From Sabellastarte sp. h YS-2021 (taxonomy: Eukaryota; Annelida; Polychaeta; Sabellida; Sabellidae), in NCBI GenBank assembly GCA_964017235.1, contig OZ024933.1, positions 5,025,962-5,089,961 on the forward strand: a DNA stretch of 64,000 nucleotides, read 5' to 3'. Position numbers and translations under genes: made by a program. Below, one piece after another: positions 1 through 11,657 of this stretch. Under the pieces are notes generated by a model. That model was not told the origin of the DNA, did no database searches, and was given only the letters and a program-made list of their open reading frames with translations. Position 1 is the stretch's first letter; each line of letters starts with the position of its first letter.

Positions 1-830
1 GTGGCCTGGTGATCTTGGGTAATATAGGCCCACACTGCATCCGACGTCCAGGTGCCCTGGCTTTGGATGTGTTGCATAGGTATGTTAGAGTTAAAAGCCA
101 GAGTAGCACCTGAACGCCGGAAGGAGTGAAATGTGACATTTTTAGTTTGCCATCCCAATATTTTGGAAATTTTTGACAGGAATTTTCTAAGTCTGGTGTC
201 AGTTAAAGGAACCCATCTACCATAGCATTTGATCTGAAATAAGGGGGAATTGTTGTTGCCTTTGTACAGCTTTAACATCGCTTTTAATGCTGTGACTGGG
301 CACAATTTAGAAGAACCTAAGGAGGGAATTTTTAGGACTTTAACTTTGTTGTGAAATTGTAGTGTTTTGGACCATTTTATGATGAGGTGGGCACCTGGAG
401 GGGCAAAAATAACATCAGCTCTTGCTAGTTATTTCATGTGGTCAAAAGAAGAAATAGAGTGGGGGACTAAATTTGAAATTCTTAAAAAACTGAAAAAGGA
501 GGTAAGAAAGGCAGCTTTAAATATGATTCCCATATACATTCTGTCACACTGCAACACAAGTTGCAATAGCATATCTACATCAATAATGGCTTTAATGTGA
601 GGGTTGAGGGGAGCTTGCCTCATCATGGCCCTATTGTATATTTTTATATGATGATCATTGAAATTTGTGACATTAACCCCAAGGTTGGAGAGGGAAGTTT
701 TGACTGCAGATATGTAGTTTGACAGGCCTGAATGAGAAATTCTATTGAAGGTTAAAAATTCTAGGAATGCCAAAATAGAATCTACTGATAATTTTGAGAG
801 TGATACAGAGGCAAAACAACAGAAGGCCAC
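1..830 (-). pseudogene. DIRS-like tyrosine recombinase remnant
   Basis: The part between 830 and 429 reads as an N-terminal core-binding (SAM-like) domain, with a stretch like SGLSNYISAVKTSLSNLG. Close to the window edge (about 60-160) is a catalytic-type patch HSFRRSGATLAF followed by IQSQGTWTSDAVWAYI, matching the His-x-x-Arg and final Tyr region of tyrosine recombinases from DIRS elements. In DIRS elements this enzyme integrates a circular DNA intermediate. The frame is incomplete in the window and contains a small number of breaks. Confidence 0.7.
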
Positions 831-1027
831 AAAGATCCTGAATTTTTGTTGATATGACCTATTTGTTGACTGGGAGTAAGCATCAGCAAGTCTTGTCTTT
901 GCTCGTGAGGCTAGTACTTCTATCTGGTGAGAGGAACCTGAAATTTGTAAATTATATTTTCCAATCGATTGTTAGGGCATTGTGAGGTGTTTGAACCCAT
1001 ATGTGATTTGGAAGCAAGGTACACAGC

Positions 1028-3379
1028 CTAGAGTAGCAGTCCTCTGCGATAAACCAAGGAGACTTTACCTCTTATGTGGACCGTGCGCAAGCAAATGTCT
1101 CTGTCTGCTGTTTCCATGAAAATATTGCTAGCTATGGCAGCAAGTGTGCTGTCTTTTGTTTTACCTGTGGTCAAAACGCTTACAACTACTTGGTTATCAC
1201 AGTGAATTCGAATTGTTTTGCCAGTCCATGTGAGGCCCCAAGTTCGAATAGCTACCAAAATGTTTAACATTTCCAAATGTACTATGGTCATATCTTCGTG
1301 ACCTAGGTGAATTTGAATTGAATAAATTTGGTCACCCCATCTAGCTCCTAGACCTTGAAGACAGGCATCCAGTTCGATTTCATGATGAATATGTGAGTGA
1401 ACAAAGAAAGCTGAACCATTAAATTTTGGAACAAATTGACAAAACCAATTCAAATCTCTATGAAATTCAGCTGTTAGAGTAATGAGATCATTTTTCCCAC
1501 TGTTTCTGAGTAATTCCAACATTCTGTTCAAAAAGAATCTGGAGGATTTGACACATTTGGTTATATATAAAAGTTTTCCCAGCAGGGATTGCAGTTCTCT
1601 TTTAGAGCAGCTAGTTTTAGTACGCCACATATTACAAGTTCTCAGAATATCCTGTACTTTCTCTGTGGTAATTGACACAATAAAATCTACAGTGTTTATT
1701 TGCACCCCTAAACAAGTAACTTTGGTGCTAGGAGTGACCATTTTCTTGACACTTATGTCAAAGCCTAGACGAGAGAGTAGTTTGTGAAGAGTTTCAAACG
1801 ATTTAGCAGCCTGGCTACTAATAGAATGCCCTATTATGTCATCTATATAGTTTGTGACCTGAAAACCTAATTTACTCATGATATATCTTACAGCATCGCT
1901 CATTCTCTGAAAAATTCCAGAACCATGTTTAAATCCGAATGGGAGACAAGAATCATAATAAATACCATCCAAAAATAGGCCTAGCAGGTTGCAATCTCTA
2001 GGGTCTAGCTTAACATGACGAAATGCCCTACTTAAATCTATTTTATATAGTAAAGAACCTTTGCCATTTTCCTTAACTTTTTGTGTAATATTATCTAAAG
2101 TTGGTAATGTGAGCAAAAAAGGGGTTTCAAGGTAAGTATCGGAATCTACACCAGCATTAACTGACATTCCTTCAGGGTAGCTTAAATCTACAATAACTCT
2201 TCTATGGGGGGCCCCTGGTTTGTCTCTCGTTAGGAAGGGCGAGAAGTGCATTCCATCTAAGGGTTCATTATCAAATGGGCCAAAAATGGCCCCAAATTGG
2301 CTCTCTTCTTGTAAATAAGCTTTCATATCGTCAGTGTGAATGTTTGCCATACTATGATTTTTTAGTTCATGTTGAAGTGGAGAACCCTTTTTAAAATCTA
2401 AAGGAAATCTGTATCGTATTAAGAAACACAACTGTTTGTCCCAATAGTCCACCAAATACTCGTCCCATGCATCAGGATTCAATTGAGAGGGAGCCTCGAC
2501 TTGAGCTTGCATGAAGTTAAAATTATTTGAATTTTTTACAGTTTCATGCAGGACCTTGGTATTTGAGATCGATTTATTTTTGTTATTTTTTTTCGGTATT
2601 TTCAAATCACCCAGTGGAATAAAACCATATTTATCTTTGGTTTGACTATCCCATAATTGAAAAATTGGGTTACTTTTGGCCTCCCCTATCTGTTGTCTAT
2701 GCCTGGGTTTGAACCTAAGTTCTAAGTCATATTTTTCATCAGTTTCGATTAATGTGACTGTTTTCTTTTCATCACTTTTACCCTTTATATCGTACAACTG
2801 TTGACTGCATTTCAGCTTACCTTTGTCACTGTTGACATTTGTATCCTTACTTTGCATTTGTACATACAAAAGATTTGTATCCGTCGAATTTGTGTATTTG
2901 TCTTCGTTAACCAAATTAACATGATCAGTACTATGATATTTTTCACTCACACCACCTGAATTAATATTGGCTAACACGTTGAATCTATTATGCAAGCTAA
3001 TACTACCACGTGAATTTGGTTTGAATGCTTTGCAAGTTTTTGTGTTAAAGTCGTGATCTGTTGTAATGTTACAGGTCACATCTGACTGTTTCTTCACCAA
3101 TGCATTGGTGTTAACATTTCCTTTGTTTTCAACACTTTTGGTACAGGTTCGAGCCTTTACATAACCTTCAGACACAGAGCTAATTGGCAGTATATTTCGC
3201 CTCAAGTTTTTGCTACTGTATGACTGTTGATTACTGCTTTTGAGGACGCTGGCATAAGACATACCAGAAAACCTTTTCCAATCAGCTTTCCAATTCATAC
3301 TTTCACCATTAAGAACATTATTATTTACAAATACTCTATACCAAACTTTATTTACATTTTTACTTTGGGGTTGAGGCAC
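1028..3379 (-). CDS. DIRS-like reverse transcriptase / RNase H open frame
   Basis: A 783-residue open frame. Its first 300 or so residues are polar and low in recognisable features. The middle holds a DIRS-type RT: YKIDLSRAFRHVKL near residue 450, the CLPFGFKHGSGIFQRM block, and the catalytic box NYIDDIIG. The C-terminal third carries an RNase H-like part (ELDACLQGLGARWG, then IRIHCDNQVVV). RT and RNase H copy the element RNA in the cytoplasm or nucleus. It sits between the gag-like region and the recombinase, as usual for DIRS. It is long and open, but the element as a whole is a fossil. Confidence 0.75.
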   Translation of the reverse strand: MPQPQSKNVNKVWYRVFVNNNVLNGESMNWKADWKRFSGMSYASVLKSSNQQSYSSKNLRRNILPISSVSEGYVKARTCTKSVENKGNVNTNALVKKQSDVTCNITTDHDFNTKTCKAFKPNSRGSISLHNRFNVLANINSGGVSEKYHSTDHVNLVNEDKYTNSTDTNLLYVQMQSKDTNVNSDKGKLKCSQQLYDIKGKSDEKKTVTLIETDEKYDLELRFKPRHRQQIGEAKSNPIFQLWDSQTKDKYGFIPLGDLKIPKKNNKNKSISNTKVLHETVKNSNNFNFMQAQVEAPSQLNPDAWDEYLVDYWDKQLCFLIRYRFPLDFKKGSPLQHELKNHSMANIHTDDMKAYLQEESQFGAIFGPFDNEPLDGMHFSPFLTRDKPGAPHRRVIVDLSYPEGMSVNAGVDSDTYLETPFLLTLPTLDNITQKVKENGKGSLLYKIDLSRAFRHVKLDPRDCNLLGLFLDGIYYDSCLPFGFKHGSGIFQRMSDAVRYIMSKLGFQVTNYIDDIIGHSISSQAAKSFETLHKLLSRLGFDISVKKMVTPSTKVTCLGVQINTVDFIVSITTEKVQDILRTCNMWRTKTSCSKRELQSLLGKLLYITKCVKSSRFFLNRMLELLRNSGKNDLITLTAEFHRDLNWFCQFVPKFNGSAFFVHSHIHHEIELDACLQGLGARWGDQIYSIQIHLGHEDMTIVHLEMLNILVAIRTWGLTWTGKTIRIHCDNQVVVSVLTTGKTKDSTLAAIASNIFMETADRDICLRTVHIRGKVSLVYRRGLLL

Positions 3380-3425
3380 TGCAAAGCAGTGCCCTACTCG
3401 TTTTTTGAGGTACGTCTACAATCCT

Positions 3426-4346
3426 TTACTGGATGTGGGTACTTTTTACCAGTGGCAAAGCAATGACTACAAACATGAAGGTACATGTGTCCATTTGTTT
3501 CATGATCTGACTTGTGTGAACAAGATGATTTTTGAAAAATTTGCAAGGTGTTGGTTGACCTTTATCTGAGTTACGTTTTGTACTGTGGGTTCCAGTGGCT
3601 GGATTTTGAATTTTGTGGGCATGTGCCCTTCTAATCCGATCAATTTTGGTGGTTTCTTGCCAATTTAGCCTACCTTCTTCCATCTTACACAACAGTACCG
3701 CATGGGCACCTTTAGCCGCCCCCCTGCCAAAATCATGGCTGTCTTCCATGATTTCAGAAAGATACTCCAACATGTTTTGCTTTATATCTGGATCTTGTTC
3801 ATCCCTAATGATCATTGCAAATCCGGACACCCACTGAGAAATTGATAAACTATCATAACTTACTCTGGATTTGGTTGCCCCACCTAGAATATAATTTTGG
3901 GGCCACGGTACCTCTTTTTTAATGAAAACAGTTTTGGAACCTCCCCTTTGTGATTTCAACTTGCCTTTGTCATGTGATGTCTGCAACTCCTTTATTCTGG
4001 CATCCACTTGTTACTGGATCTCTCTGGATGATCTGAGCTTGTCCAGTGTTGGTAGTACCAGTTCCGGCTCTGTATCGTCGCAGGACCGCCTACTTATGTG
4101 GCTGGCTGATGGCGATTTCATCACATCCAGGGACTGTACCTTTGATTCCATTTCAGTCATTCTGGAGCTTAATGTCTTCAATTCTTTCAAAATCATGGTA
4201 TTAGTGTCCATTGGTTGTTCAGAATCGTCAGTTAATGATTGTTTACAGTTCCTATTAATTGGTCTAGGGTGGTTCCCACCACATTTCACGCAATCATATG
4301 ATTTAACCATTGTGGTTTTCACAACAATTGATATAAATATTGTCAA
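3426..4346 (-). pseudogene. DIRS-like gag remnant
   Basis: Two adjacent minus-strand frames, about 111 and 193 residues, precede the RT. The first has a CxxC motif (YDCVKCGG) and a helical stretch with heptad-like leucines. The second has the block WPQNYILGGATKSRVSYDSLS, which recurs in altered form at 37.1-37.4 kb and 48.8-49.4 kb. That recurring block (W-P-x-x-x-x-LGG/GVNG then SYD/TYD/AYD-x-L) marks the same gag family in three places. No enzyme motif is present. Gag proteins of this order are structural and RNA-binding. The region is broken. Confidence 0.6.
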
Positions 4347-4540
4347 TGTTTATACTGAAAATATAAATATACCACTCTGCTGAGGCTTCTGATAAGGCAG
4401 CCTGATGCTTGTATGTCACAGAACTCGACCACAAACTGGCTATTAACGCAAAGAAATTAGGGTAGACCGTCCCTTCAGAGCGTGGCCAACAAGCATGAGG
4501 TTGTCTAGAAGACTCAACACAGTGCAAACATAGCAAAAGG

Positions 4541-5340
4541 TCTCAAAACGTCCATCGAGGTAGCACACAAATCATAGTTTCCATATAATCCTGTTAGGGC
4601 AAACGCAAGCAAAAACAGCCATATCACAATATAAAATGTCTATGTACAATCATAAAAATAAAATAACAAAGTTTAATATGCTTAAAATGGCGTCTTGCCC
4701 TTTCAATTTACAAATTTAAAGTGAGGTTTAAGATGAAAACGCGGGAAACCAGAATGGAATTGGGACAAAGGTTACCAATAGGATTATTAACTAGCATAGC
4801 TTAAACAATTCGCCACTGAATAAGGTGGCACCCAAGATGTCACCTTCCCAATTATTCCCAAAATAGCGGGCGGATAATGAAAGAATCTGTGCAAATATGG
4901 TGTTTTATGGACCTTTAAAAAAACATTAATGAGCTAGGGAATGCCTGCCTATCTAATAATAATAAATCATAATTCCAATTAGTGCCAGGACATATCTTTC
5001 TGTACTTAAATAAGCATTAACATTTACTAAAGCTCCGAAGCAACCCTCCAAATAACACAATGTACGAGTTATGAACACCAAAACAGATGTGTTCATGTTT
5101 TAAAAAGAATATGGCGCAATGTTGGAGACAACTGGAAGAGGATGTAACTTAAAGCATCCATCAAAGTCAGACATCTAAATTGAGGTAATTGGCATAGATA
5201 ATGTCTATTTATATTTTAATGATATACTTTATGGCCACAAGATTTTCAGCACTTTTTTATAACCCTTTAGTTTCTGTTAATTCACTTTACATATTGGTGC
5301 AATTCATTGCTTGCTACAAAACCTTTAAGATCCTCATTGA
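4541..5340. other. Unassigned intergenic DNA
   Basis: AT-rich sequence between the DIRS-like element and a tRNA-like SINE head. I see no credible coding frame, terminal repeat or tandem array. The first part may still be the upstream untranslated end of the DIRS-like element. Confidence 0.4.
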
Positions 5341-5480
5341 CCTATTAGGTTAGTAGGTTTGGAGTCTAATCACAGGCTATCATCTCTGTGTGGGTTCAAC
5401 TCCCACAAGTGAAAAGACTTAGGACCTGTCCTAATATGAACCTGGCTGTTGAATGGGACATAAAGCCAAGCAAATTTGTT
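5340..5480 (+). repeat. Possible tRNA-headed SINE fragment
   Basis: A pol III-like pair is visible: a weak A-box-like stretch near 5350 and a good B box GGTTCAACTCC near 5395, followed by a stem-like CCCAC. About 50 bases on is GTTGAATGGGACATAAAGCC, reminiscent of the tails of molluscan SINEs. The head does not fold into a convincing functional tRNA. A chance B box is the main alternative. Confidence 0.4.
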
Positions 5481-5849
5481 CAATATTTGCTCCTTCCATA
5501 AACAGTATCAAGTGCAGAGTTGCCTGTCGTTTCAGTAGGTTTTCTGCTGCCTCTCTATCCAAGCTTGTTAGATTGTTTTGTTTTGTCCTTCTTTGTCTGC
5601 AAACATTAGTTCACATCGAGAGTGAGTCAAAGGCATTGCCACTGATAGTTTTACTTGTGTCAAGATTTTGATCTGATGAATAGTTTTCTGTTATGTGTGC
5701 GAAATAATTTATAAAAAAAAAACAATTCTGGTTGTTCAAATCACATTGGTTTCATCTTTGATACTGACTGAGGCACAAATAGACCTTCACCATTAAACAT
5801 GTTTTAGTCATGTGATGCAGATGTGAGTGATACCTACAAAGCAATCCAG

Positions 5850-6227
5850 GGCGGTATTCACTAACATGACCAAATATGAGAAAAAATTTAAGTGAGCCAG
5901 TGGATAAACAACAAAGGATGGATGTCATGTGGGGAAAAGATTAAATATCTGGTTTGACTTATCTTAAAATTTAAAGCGAGCTCTTCATCACTCAGAAATT
6001 CTAAAGGGTTTATTCCATTGTGAAGTACCCTCTTCCATGCGAATTGTTTTTACTCGCTATTTGTGATCCATCTTGATCCAAAGTGCATGCATGAAAGTAA
6101 TCCAGAATTTAATCCAGAACAAATGTCTTGTGCATGTAACCTGGGCTGATCCAAAAATTTAAGATAAAGCTGATTTCATACTCAGATTTGATCTTATCAT
6201 CACTGATCCATGTTAGTGAATACTGGC
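5850..6227. mobile_element. Small MITE with GTATTCACTAACAT inverted ends
   Basis: The left end GGCGGTATTCACTAACATG and the right end, read on the other strand, GCCAGTATTCACTAACATGG are inverted repeats 378 bp apart. No coding capacity is present between them. The termini match those of the larger element at 38981-40884, so it is probably a non-autonomous member of the same DNA transposon group. No clear target-site duplication survives (CAG on the left, ATA on the right). Confidence 0.7.
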
Positions 6228-6643
6228 ATAGGAATCAGAACCAAATTATCTTTGAGGATGACAGCTCTGTGAGTAGATACTAACTTTTGGGAAAGCATGA
6301 CCCAATTCTATGTACAGTCCTTGAGTAATGCATACCAAGAAAATGACAGAAGGAATGTGCGCAATTCACTTGTCAGTCCTATTTTAGTGGACGGTCAATT
6401 AACCTTGAGTTACTAACCCCTAACCCTAACTAACCTTGTGTTGTCTACATCAAATTTTGTGCTATAAACCATGCATATGTTGTTTTGGCCAAATATCATA
6501 AGTTATTTATCATAAAAAGGTAGAACAAAAATAGTCTGAAAACTAAATAAAAGTCATAAAGTCTGAAACTCTCAATCAGGTTCGAATAACTGATAACAAT
6601 ATGTGAAGTTGATGTTACCATTCACCGTCATGATCTGACCATT
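6228..6643. other. Unassigned intergenic DNA
   Basis: No coding frame or repeat structure was recognised. A short CCCTAACCCTAAC run near 6420 is only about two telomere-like units. Confidence 0.35.
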
Positions 6644-6654
6644 TATCATTAATC

Positions 6655-6870
6655 TTTATTTATTTATTTAGGGTTTTACGTCGCTTTCAACACTGTACAG
6701 GTCATATTAAGTTGGAAAGGCAGAGGAAACCAGTACATACAGTTCGCTAGGGTTTTGTACTGTAAACTGCCGACCAACGGCAAGCAACTACCAGCTTTCG
6801 CACTTACGGCCATGACAGGGATTGAACCCCGGCCGCAGAGGTGGGGTTACCACTCTGCCACCGTGGCCCC
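6655..6870 (-). repeat. tRNA-derived SINE (copy 1) with 11-bp target duplication
   Basis: Read on the minus strand, the element starts GGGGCCACGGTGGCAGAGTGG (an A-box region). It then has a B box (GGTTCAATCCC), a body about 130 bp long and a tail CGACGTAAAACCC followed by TAAATAAATAAA. The 11-bp duplication TATCATTAATC flanks it at 6644-6654 and 6871-6881, proving insertion by target-primed reverse transcription. The 3' A/T-rich short repeats are typical of SINEs mobilised by a LINE partner. Confidence 0.9.
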
Positions 6871-6881
6871 TATCATTAATC

Positions 6882-8400
6882 AGGCACAATATAGTTATGA
6901 GGGTGTGAGGTTAAATCCAGTAGGTTATCAGTCAAGTTCCTGCTTTGGCTCTGCAAGAGTCTCACAGGGATAAGATAAACAAGTTTCAGAAAGTGAAGAG
7001 AAAGTTCAAACAAGTCTGCTTAAAGTAAACAAAGTAAAAACACAAGTATTAAAATTCATAATATAAATTGACAACAAAAAATATATTAACAAGGAAAAAA
7101 TGTGCATATAAAAGAATAATGAAGAGAGAAAGACTAGTAAACAAGTTACTTACTTTGGAGAGAAAAGAAGATGTTTGGAATTTTATCAAGGTGACACTCA
7201 AATATATACAAGTATGGATTGAAAGATTAATAAAAAAATTAAGCTATTTAAGGACTACGGAAAGGATAGATTTATTTGGGAACCATAACCCGAATAATTA
7301 AATATACAAGAGACTTACAAAAGGTTATTAATATCAAAACACCAAAGTTTAAAGGAGTATTTACAATTAACATCACGAAAAGAGAGGATACTAAAGTTTA
7401 ATAATGAAACAAATTTAAAAATGACACTCCAATACCTGTAAAACCAACTTAAAGCAACACCACACACAACATTTAGACATAAATATACAGTGCAAACAAC
7501 AACAGTAAGCTCATGTAACACCACAGAAAGCAACATAACATATGGCACCAGGCATAAAATCAAAGCATAATAAAGTTATTGAGAGTGCAGAATATAATAC
7601 AGAAATAATTACACAGAGCCAAAGTAAAATAGGGAAGGCTAATAGTTGTGAGAAGAAATAGAAATGACAATAAAAGCAGGCTTTAATAAAAAAATGTACC
7701 GAAAGGCTAATTTGGAGGAGTAACTGGCTGTCACATTAAGTTATAGAATGCAATGAAATAATACAATTCAAAATAAATGCTGAAAGCAAATGTCAGAAGC
7801 TCGAATGAACTTATAAGTAGACATCCCTTAATTTGGAAAGAATTGACAACAGAAAGTTAGGAACACACAATAAATTCTGAACAGAAATGCCTGAAGATCA
7901 AATTAACTTATTAGTAAATATCACTTAACTTATACCATGTTTTGAATGGATTAACAGAAGTATTGACTTCAACATAAAAAAGAATATATTTAAATACAAA
8001 GCCTAGGGCAAGGCTGGGAATATTACCCCCGGATTATTTTTTAATAAAGAAAACAATATTATTATTTTTTCACCATCAGAAAAATCGCAGTCATGTGCCT
8101 TTATCATTGCTTTGGACAGACAACAAGAGAGGTCACGTGATAGAGACTTTAAAATAAACAAACAATAAGCTTCAAACACAACATACAATGTCAAAGCACT
8201 TTTCAATGGTGGAAGTATTTGGTATGAGGCACACACCATGAGAATGGTAGACTAAATATTATTTTCATCATATGGTAAATAAATATTTTTATTCATCAGT
8301 TTATATTATTCTTTCAATCTTGGGTAGATTGCAATTTATTTTAAATATTACCATAACTAATATTGAGTAATAAAGAAATTATTTAATGGTACATAATTTT
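6882..8400. other. AT-rich intergenic DNA with a degenerate ~100-bp tandem duplication
   Basis: From about 7000 to 8000 the + strand is strongly purine-rich, and the frames through it look like chance openings. Two stretches, about 7768-7855 and 7868-7965, resemble one another (AAATAAATGCTGAA... versus AATAAATTCTGAACA..., both leading to AACTTAT.AGTA.A). This suggests an old duplication with a period near 100 bp. No gene is supported. Confidence 0.4.
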
Positions 8401-9305
8401 TTTCATTTGACAAGATATTTCATATTTTGTGTGACACTTTCATATTGTTTTCCAAGATGTTTATATATTATTAACTGCTTAGCTACATTACCTTTTACAA
8501 AATTGACAGTATTACTTTTAGCCCATTCATTAACATCTTTACAAAGGCAGAGCCATTCTTTATAAATACAGAATGCAATAAATTAAATAAAATCTTTACT
8601 AAGATTATTTTCTTCACACAACCCAAACACTTTGTATAATGTTAATTGTGAGTTAAATTTTACATTTATATTTTCCCACACAGCTTTAGCCTTTTCACAA
8701 AAATACAATAAATGAATGACATTGTGCTTTACCTGACACAGGGGACAGAGATTATTGTTAAGAATTTTCCATTTTTTCAAATTGTCAAGACATGGTAATA
8801 TAAAGTGTAATACTTTCTAATTGAATTCTGCAATTCTCAGATCTTTGCAGGTTTTAATGTTTTGGCTATAAATCATATGAAAGTTTATATCATTATTTTC
8901 AAATAATTTTTTCCGCTTATTTTTTTGATATGGTTTTATTTTTTTTTTTGATTAATAAGATTTCTGTAGAAATATTTAGAACTCTTTACTGGTAAAGTGA
9001 CATGTCCGTGATTACTAACATAAAGAGGGTTGTTCTAGTAACATTTTTAGATGGAATATGATTTCCTATTAACTTCTTATATTGGGCAAATATTTATTTT
9101 AATAACATAAGTTGACAGAAAATATTTCTTTTATCCTTAACTACTTCATAGATATAAAACTCATCCAATTTGCCATCCACAAACTTTAGGTCATCAACAA
9201 GAGTTAAAGCAGCCACCAGCCATTGTTTAAAATATAGAGTGGATTGTGTTTTCTTATATTTATCCCAGTATGTAAAGTGTCGATTTCCCCATATAAGAAC
9301 AAAGA
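8400..9305 (-). pseudogene. L1/Tx1-like LINE, ORF2 C-terminal fragment
   Basis: Minus-strand frames carry the end of a LINE ORF2. Around 9300-9100 there is YWDKYKKTQSTLYFKQW with DEFYIYEVVKDKRNIF. Around 8780-8590 there is the zinc-finger-like CPLCQVKHNVIHLLYFC and KAKAVWENI. Further on, near 8560-8410, FCIYKEWLCLCKDVNEWAK continues the C-terminus. The CPLC...H...C block after the RT is typical of L1/Tx1-clade ORF2. The copy is 5' truncated, with stops or frame changes between the blocks. Its 5' boundary coincides with the end of the Penelope-like element at about 9305. Confidence 0.65.
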
Positions 9306-9432
9306 AAAGAGAGGGTGGATTATTGAGAGCTGAGTATATCCAAATGATATTCATAAGGAATCACACAAACTGGTTGATGCCAATTGGGGCTAGACTGTGT
9401 AATTTGAATATCGGGCTCAATTCAGTTCTCAT

Positions 9433-9816
9433 TCACCTGGCTGTGTTGGACGGGTCAAATCTTGGTGTACACCATTCTAGCACGGAGAACTGCATATTTC
9501 TGTGGGAGTGTTCATCATTTCTGAAATAGTGTGAGACTGGTGTTGGTTGTCCATCTTTTAGGATTGATGCTTTACATCCATACATCCTTTTCCCAAGTGC
9601 TCTGCATGTTTCACTGACATACTGTTTGTTGCATTTAGTGCAGGTGATCAAATTTATGACATTATTGATTCCAGAAGTTCTATGCTTTGGTAAGTCTTGT
9701 GGTTTGAATGACTTGTGTATGAAGCTACAATTTATTTTCGCCAATTTCTTCATCATTGGGCAATAAGTGCATTTGAGTAATCTGGTACAAATGCTAGGGG
9801 TGGGTATGGTTGCCAT
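9433..9816 (-). pseudogene. Penelope-like GIY-YIG endonuclease remnant
   Basis: The open stretch contains a Cys-rich lead (CTYCPMMKKL), then ITCTKCNKQYVSETCRALGK and the block TPVSHYFRNDEHSHRNMQF with LEWCTP. The spacing C-x2-C-x3-YVSET-R-x5-RM, followed by H-x-FRN-x-x-HS, matches the endonuclease of Penelope-like elements, which nicks DNA to prime reverse transcription. It matches the + strand copy at 12640-12890 closely, differing at scattered residues. Confidence 0.8.
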
Positions 9817-9938
9817 ACTGTTTACAGGTGGGTGTATGATTGTTGTGTTGGTGAGTATGTCCCTGAGATTAGGTAGTCTCCCGAACTCGACTATTGGTTT
9901 GCTTGTAAATAGTTGTCCACAGTCTGCACTATTGGTGA

Positions 9939-10829
9939 TTATGTTCCAAGTTTTAGATGTTCTGGAATAATTTTTCCTGAGGGTCTCTCAGGGTAACCTC
10001 TTTTGGTGCAATAGGAGACACGTTTTACTGCATTGTCTTGGAAATCAGTATCATATGTGCATATGCGCCTTAACCTAAGGAATTGTCCATATGGTTCCTT
10101 AGTTTTACTTGGTGCATGATGTGAGGAGGTGTAATGTAGGTACAGGTGGGTGTCTGTGGTTGTCCCATACAGTGTAGTGTATAGTTCTCTGGGGCTATTT
10201 ACTTTCAGTGTTGTGTCCAGAAAGTTAATCTGTGTGATGTTTAGTTGATGTGTGAACTTAATTGTTAGGTGGATTCCATTGAGATATGTGATGAATTCAG
10301 TCAGTGTGTCTTCACCATGTGTCCATATCATAAATATGTCATCTATGAACCTAAGCCATATTAATGATTTCAATGGCCAATTTGCTAATGCTCAGTGTTG
10401 AGTGTCCATGACATATGATTTTGTTTTCGGGACATAACTTTTAATGTGTTCATCAATGAATTTACTGATGTGTGAGGTGGGGTGGTTAATTGAGCTGCAA
10501 ATTGGTCTCCCTGGTATATGTTTTTTTGTGAATTTTTGTGAGTAGATAATCTTAGAATCTGTTTATTTAGGAATTCAAAGTTTTTTTTCTGTTATGAGGT
10601 TAAATGATATTAGTTTGATAAGTTCTTCTGTGATCTTATCTGAAACCTGGTTTGTAATGTCCGTGTGCAGTTTCTGATAGAATTTTTGGTCTTGTAGTTG
10701 CCTGTAGCCTTCTCTTAGATAATCTGTTGTATTCATTACTACAACAGCAGATCGCTTATCAGCCATTTTGATCAAGATATGGGGGTTATCCTTAAGGGTT
10801 TTAAGTCCCATTCTTTCTTGTTTGGTCAA
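9939..10829 (-). pseudogene. Penelope-like reverse transcriptase remnant
   Basis: The N-terminal block near 10790-10600 has DNPHILIKMADKRSAVVVMN and DYLREGYRQLQDQKFY, the characteristic opening of Penelope-like RTs (normally IKPADKG). The catalytic block WLRFIDDIFMIWTHG near 10350 has the FIDDIF variant of the YxDD box. Downstream are NGIHLTIKFT and INFLDT, also typical. The region between the two blocks is shortened or degraded. Confidence 0.8.
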
Positions 10830-11657
10830 GTTGTCACTTCTTTTATATTTAGGTTTACTTTTAATTTGTTTCTAGTTTGACTGATCTTTGGAAAGTATCA
10901 AGTGTCCTATTTGGTAGACTAGGTCTCCATCCTGATTTTAGTTCAAATTTTTGTTGGATTTCCTTTTTCTTTAATAATTCTTGGCCAGTGTCTTCGTTGG
11001 TTTCATTTCCATAATTGTTCATGAAATCAATGATACTTTGATTCAAGTTGAGGTCAATATTGTCATTCTTTCCCCTGTTAAAGAACTCCATGAATTCCAG
11101 TCAGCAAGGGAATTCCTTAAAGTCAAGCCATATTTGTGATTTGTCAGGTGGTTAAGGTGTTGGACAAAAAGTTAATCCCGTTTCCAGGGCTCTTAATTGA
11201 AATTCATCTAATGCGGTTTTAGATAAGTTTATGACTGTGTGGTCAATGTAACTCTCAAACCTGGTATCCTTTGGTAGTATACCAGGTGGTGATGTTTTGG
11301 GCCTCATTTATGATAGTGTCAAAAAATGTTCATCCTCAATACTAGACATATTGGTGATTTGAACATAGATGTGATTTTCAGAAGTTGTAGCTGCACTGAA
11401 GTAGGTTACAGGTTAGTATGTTGCACCTGTACTTTTACAGGTTTTGAACCAGTTCTGGAACCGGTAGAGTGAATATGTTTAGTGTGGTAAAACCTGTTTG
11501 ATAGAGATCTCAGTGTGTTTACGAGTATATTCATTTTGGGGTCCATTTTAGGGCCTCATGATGGTCCCTGGCACCTATTGGTTTGGCTTTTTTACCTTGG
11601 GTTCTGGGACCTCTAAACTGGTTTTGTTTCTTCTCCATGTATAGAGGGGCCATCTAC

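Larger units (their letters stand above)
1..4540 (-). mobile_element. DIRS-like tyrosine-recombinase retroelement (fossil, cut by window edge)
   Basis: A retroelement lies on the minus strand with, in its own reading order, a gag-like region (about 4350-3430), a reverse transcriptase/RNase H region (3379-1028) and a tyrosine recombinase (about 830 to the window edge). A recombinase in place of a DDE integrase, with no LTR seen, is diagnostic of the DIRS/Ngaro order, and the RT resembles DIRS1-type. The recombinase side runs off base 1, so its terminal repeats cannot be seen. The long open RT frame suggests a fairly young copy, but gag and recombinase look broken in a few places. Treated as a fossil. 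Confidence 0.8.

Noticed and set aside
5355-5415. A possible tRNA gene with a GGTTCAACTCC T-loop
   Set aside because: No acceptor stem and a poor D-arm; better read as a SINE head.
6415-6435. Telomere-like CCCTAACCCTAAC
   Set aside because: Only about two units; too short for an interstitial telomeric array.
9170-9529. 119-residue + strand frame
   Set aside because: It is the antisense shadow of the LINE fragment and the Penelope-like 3' region.
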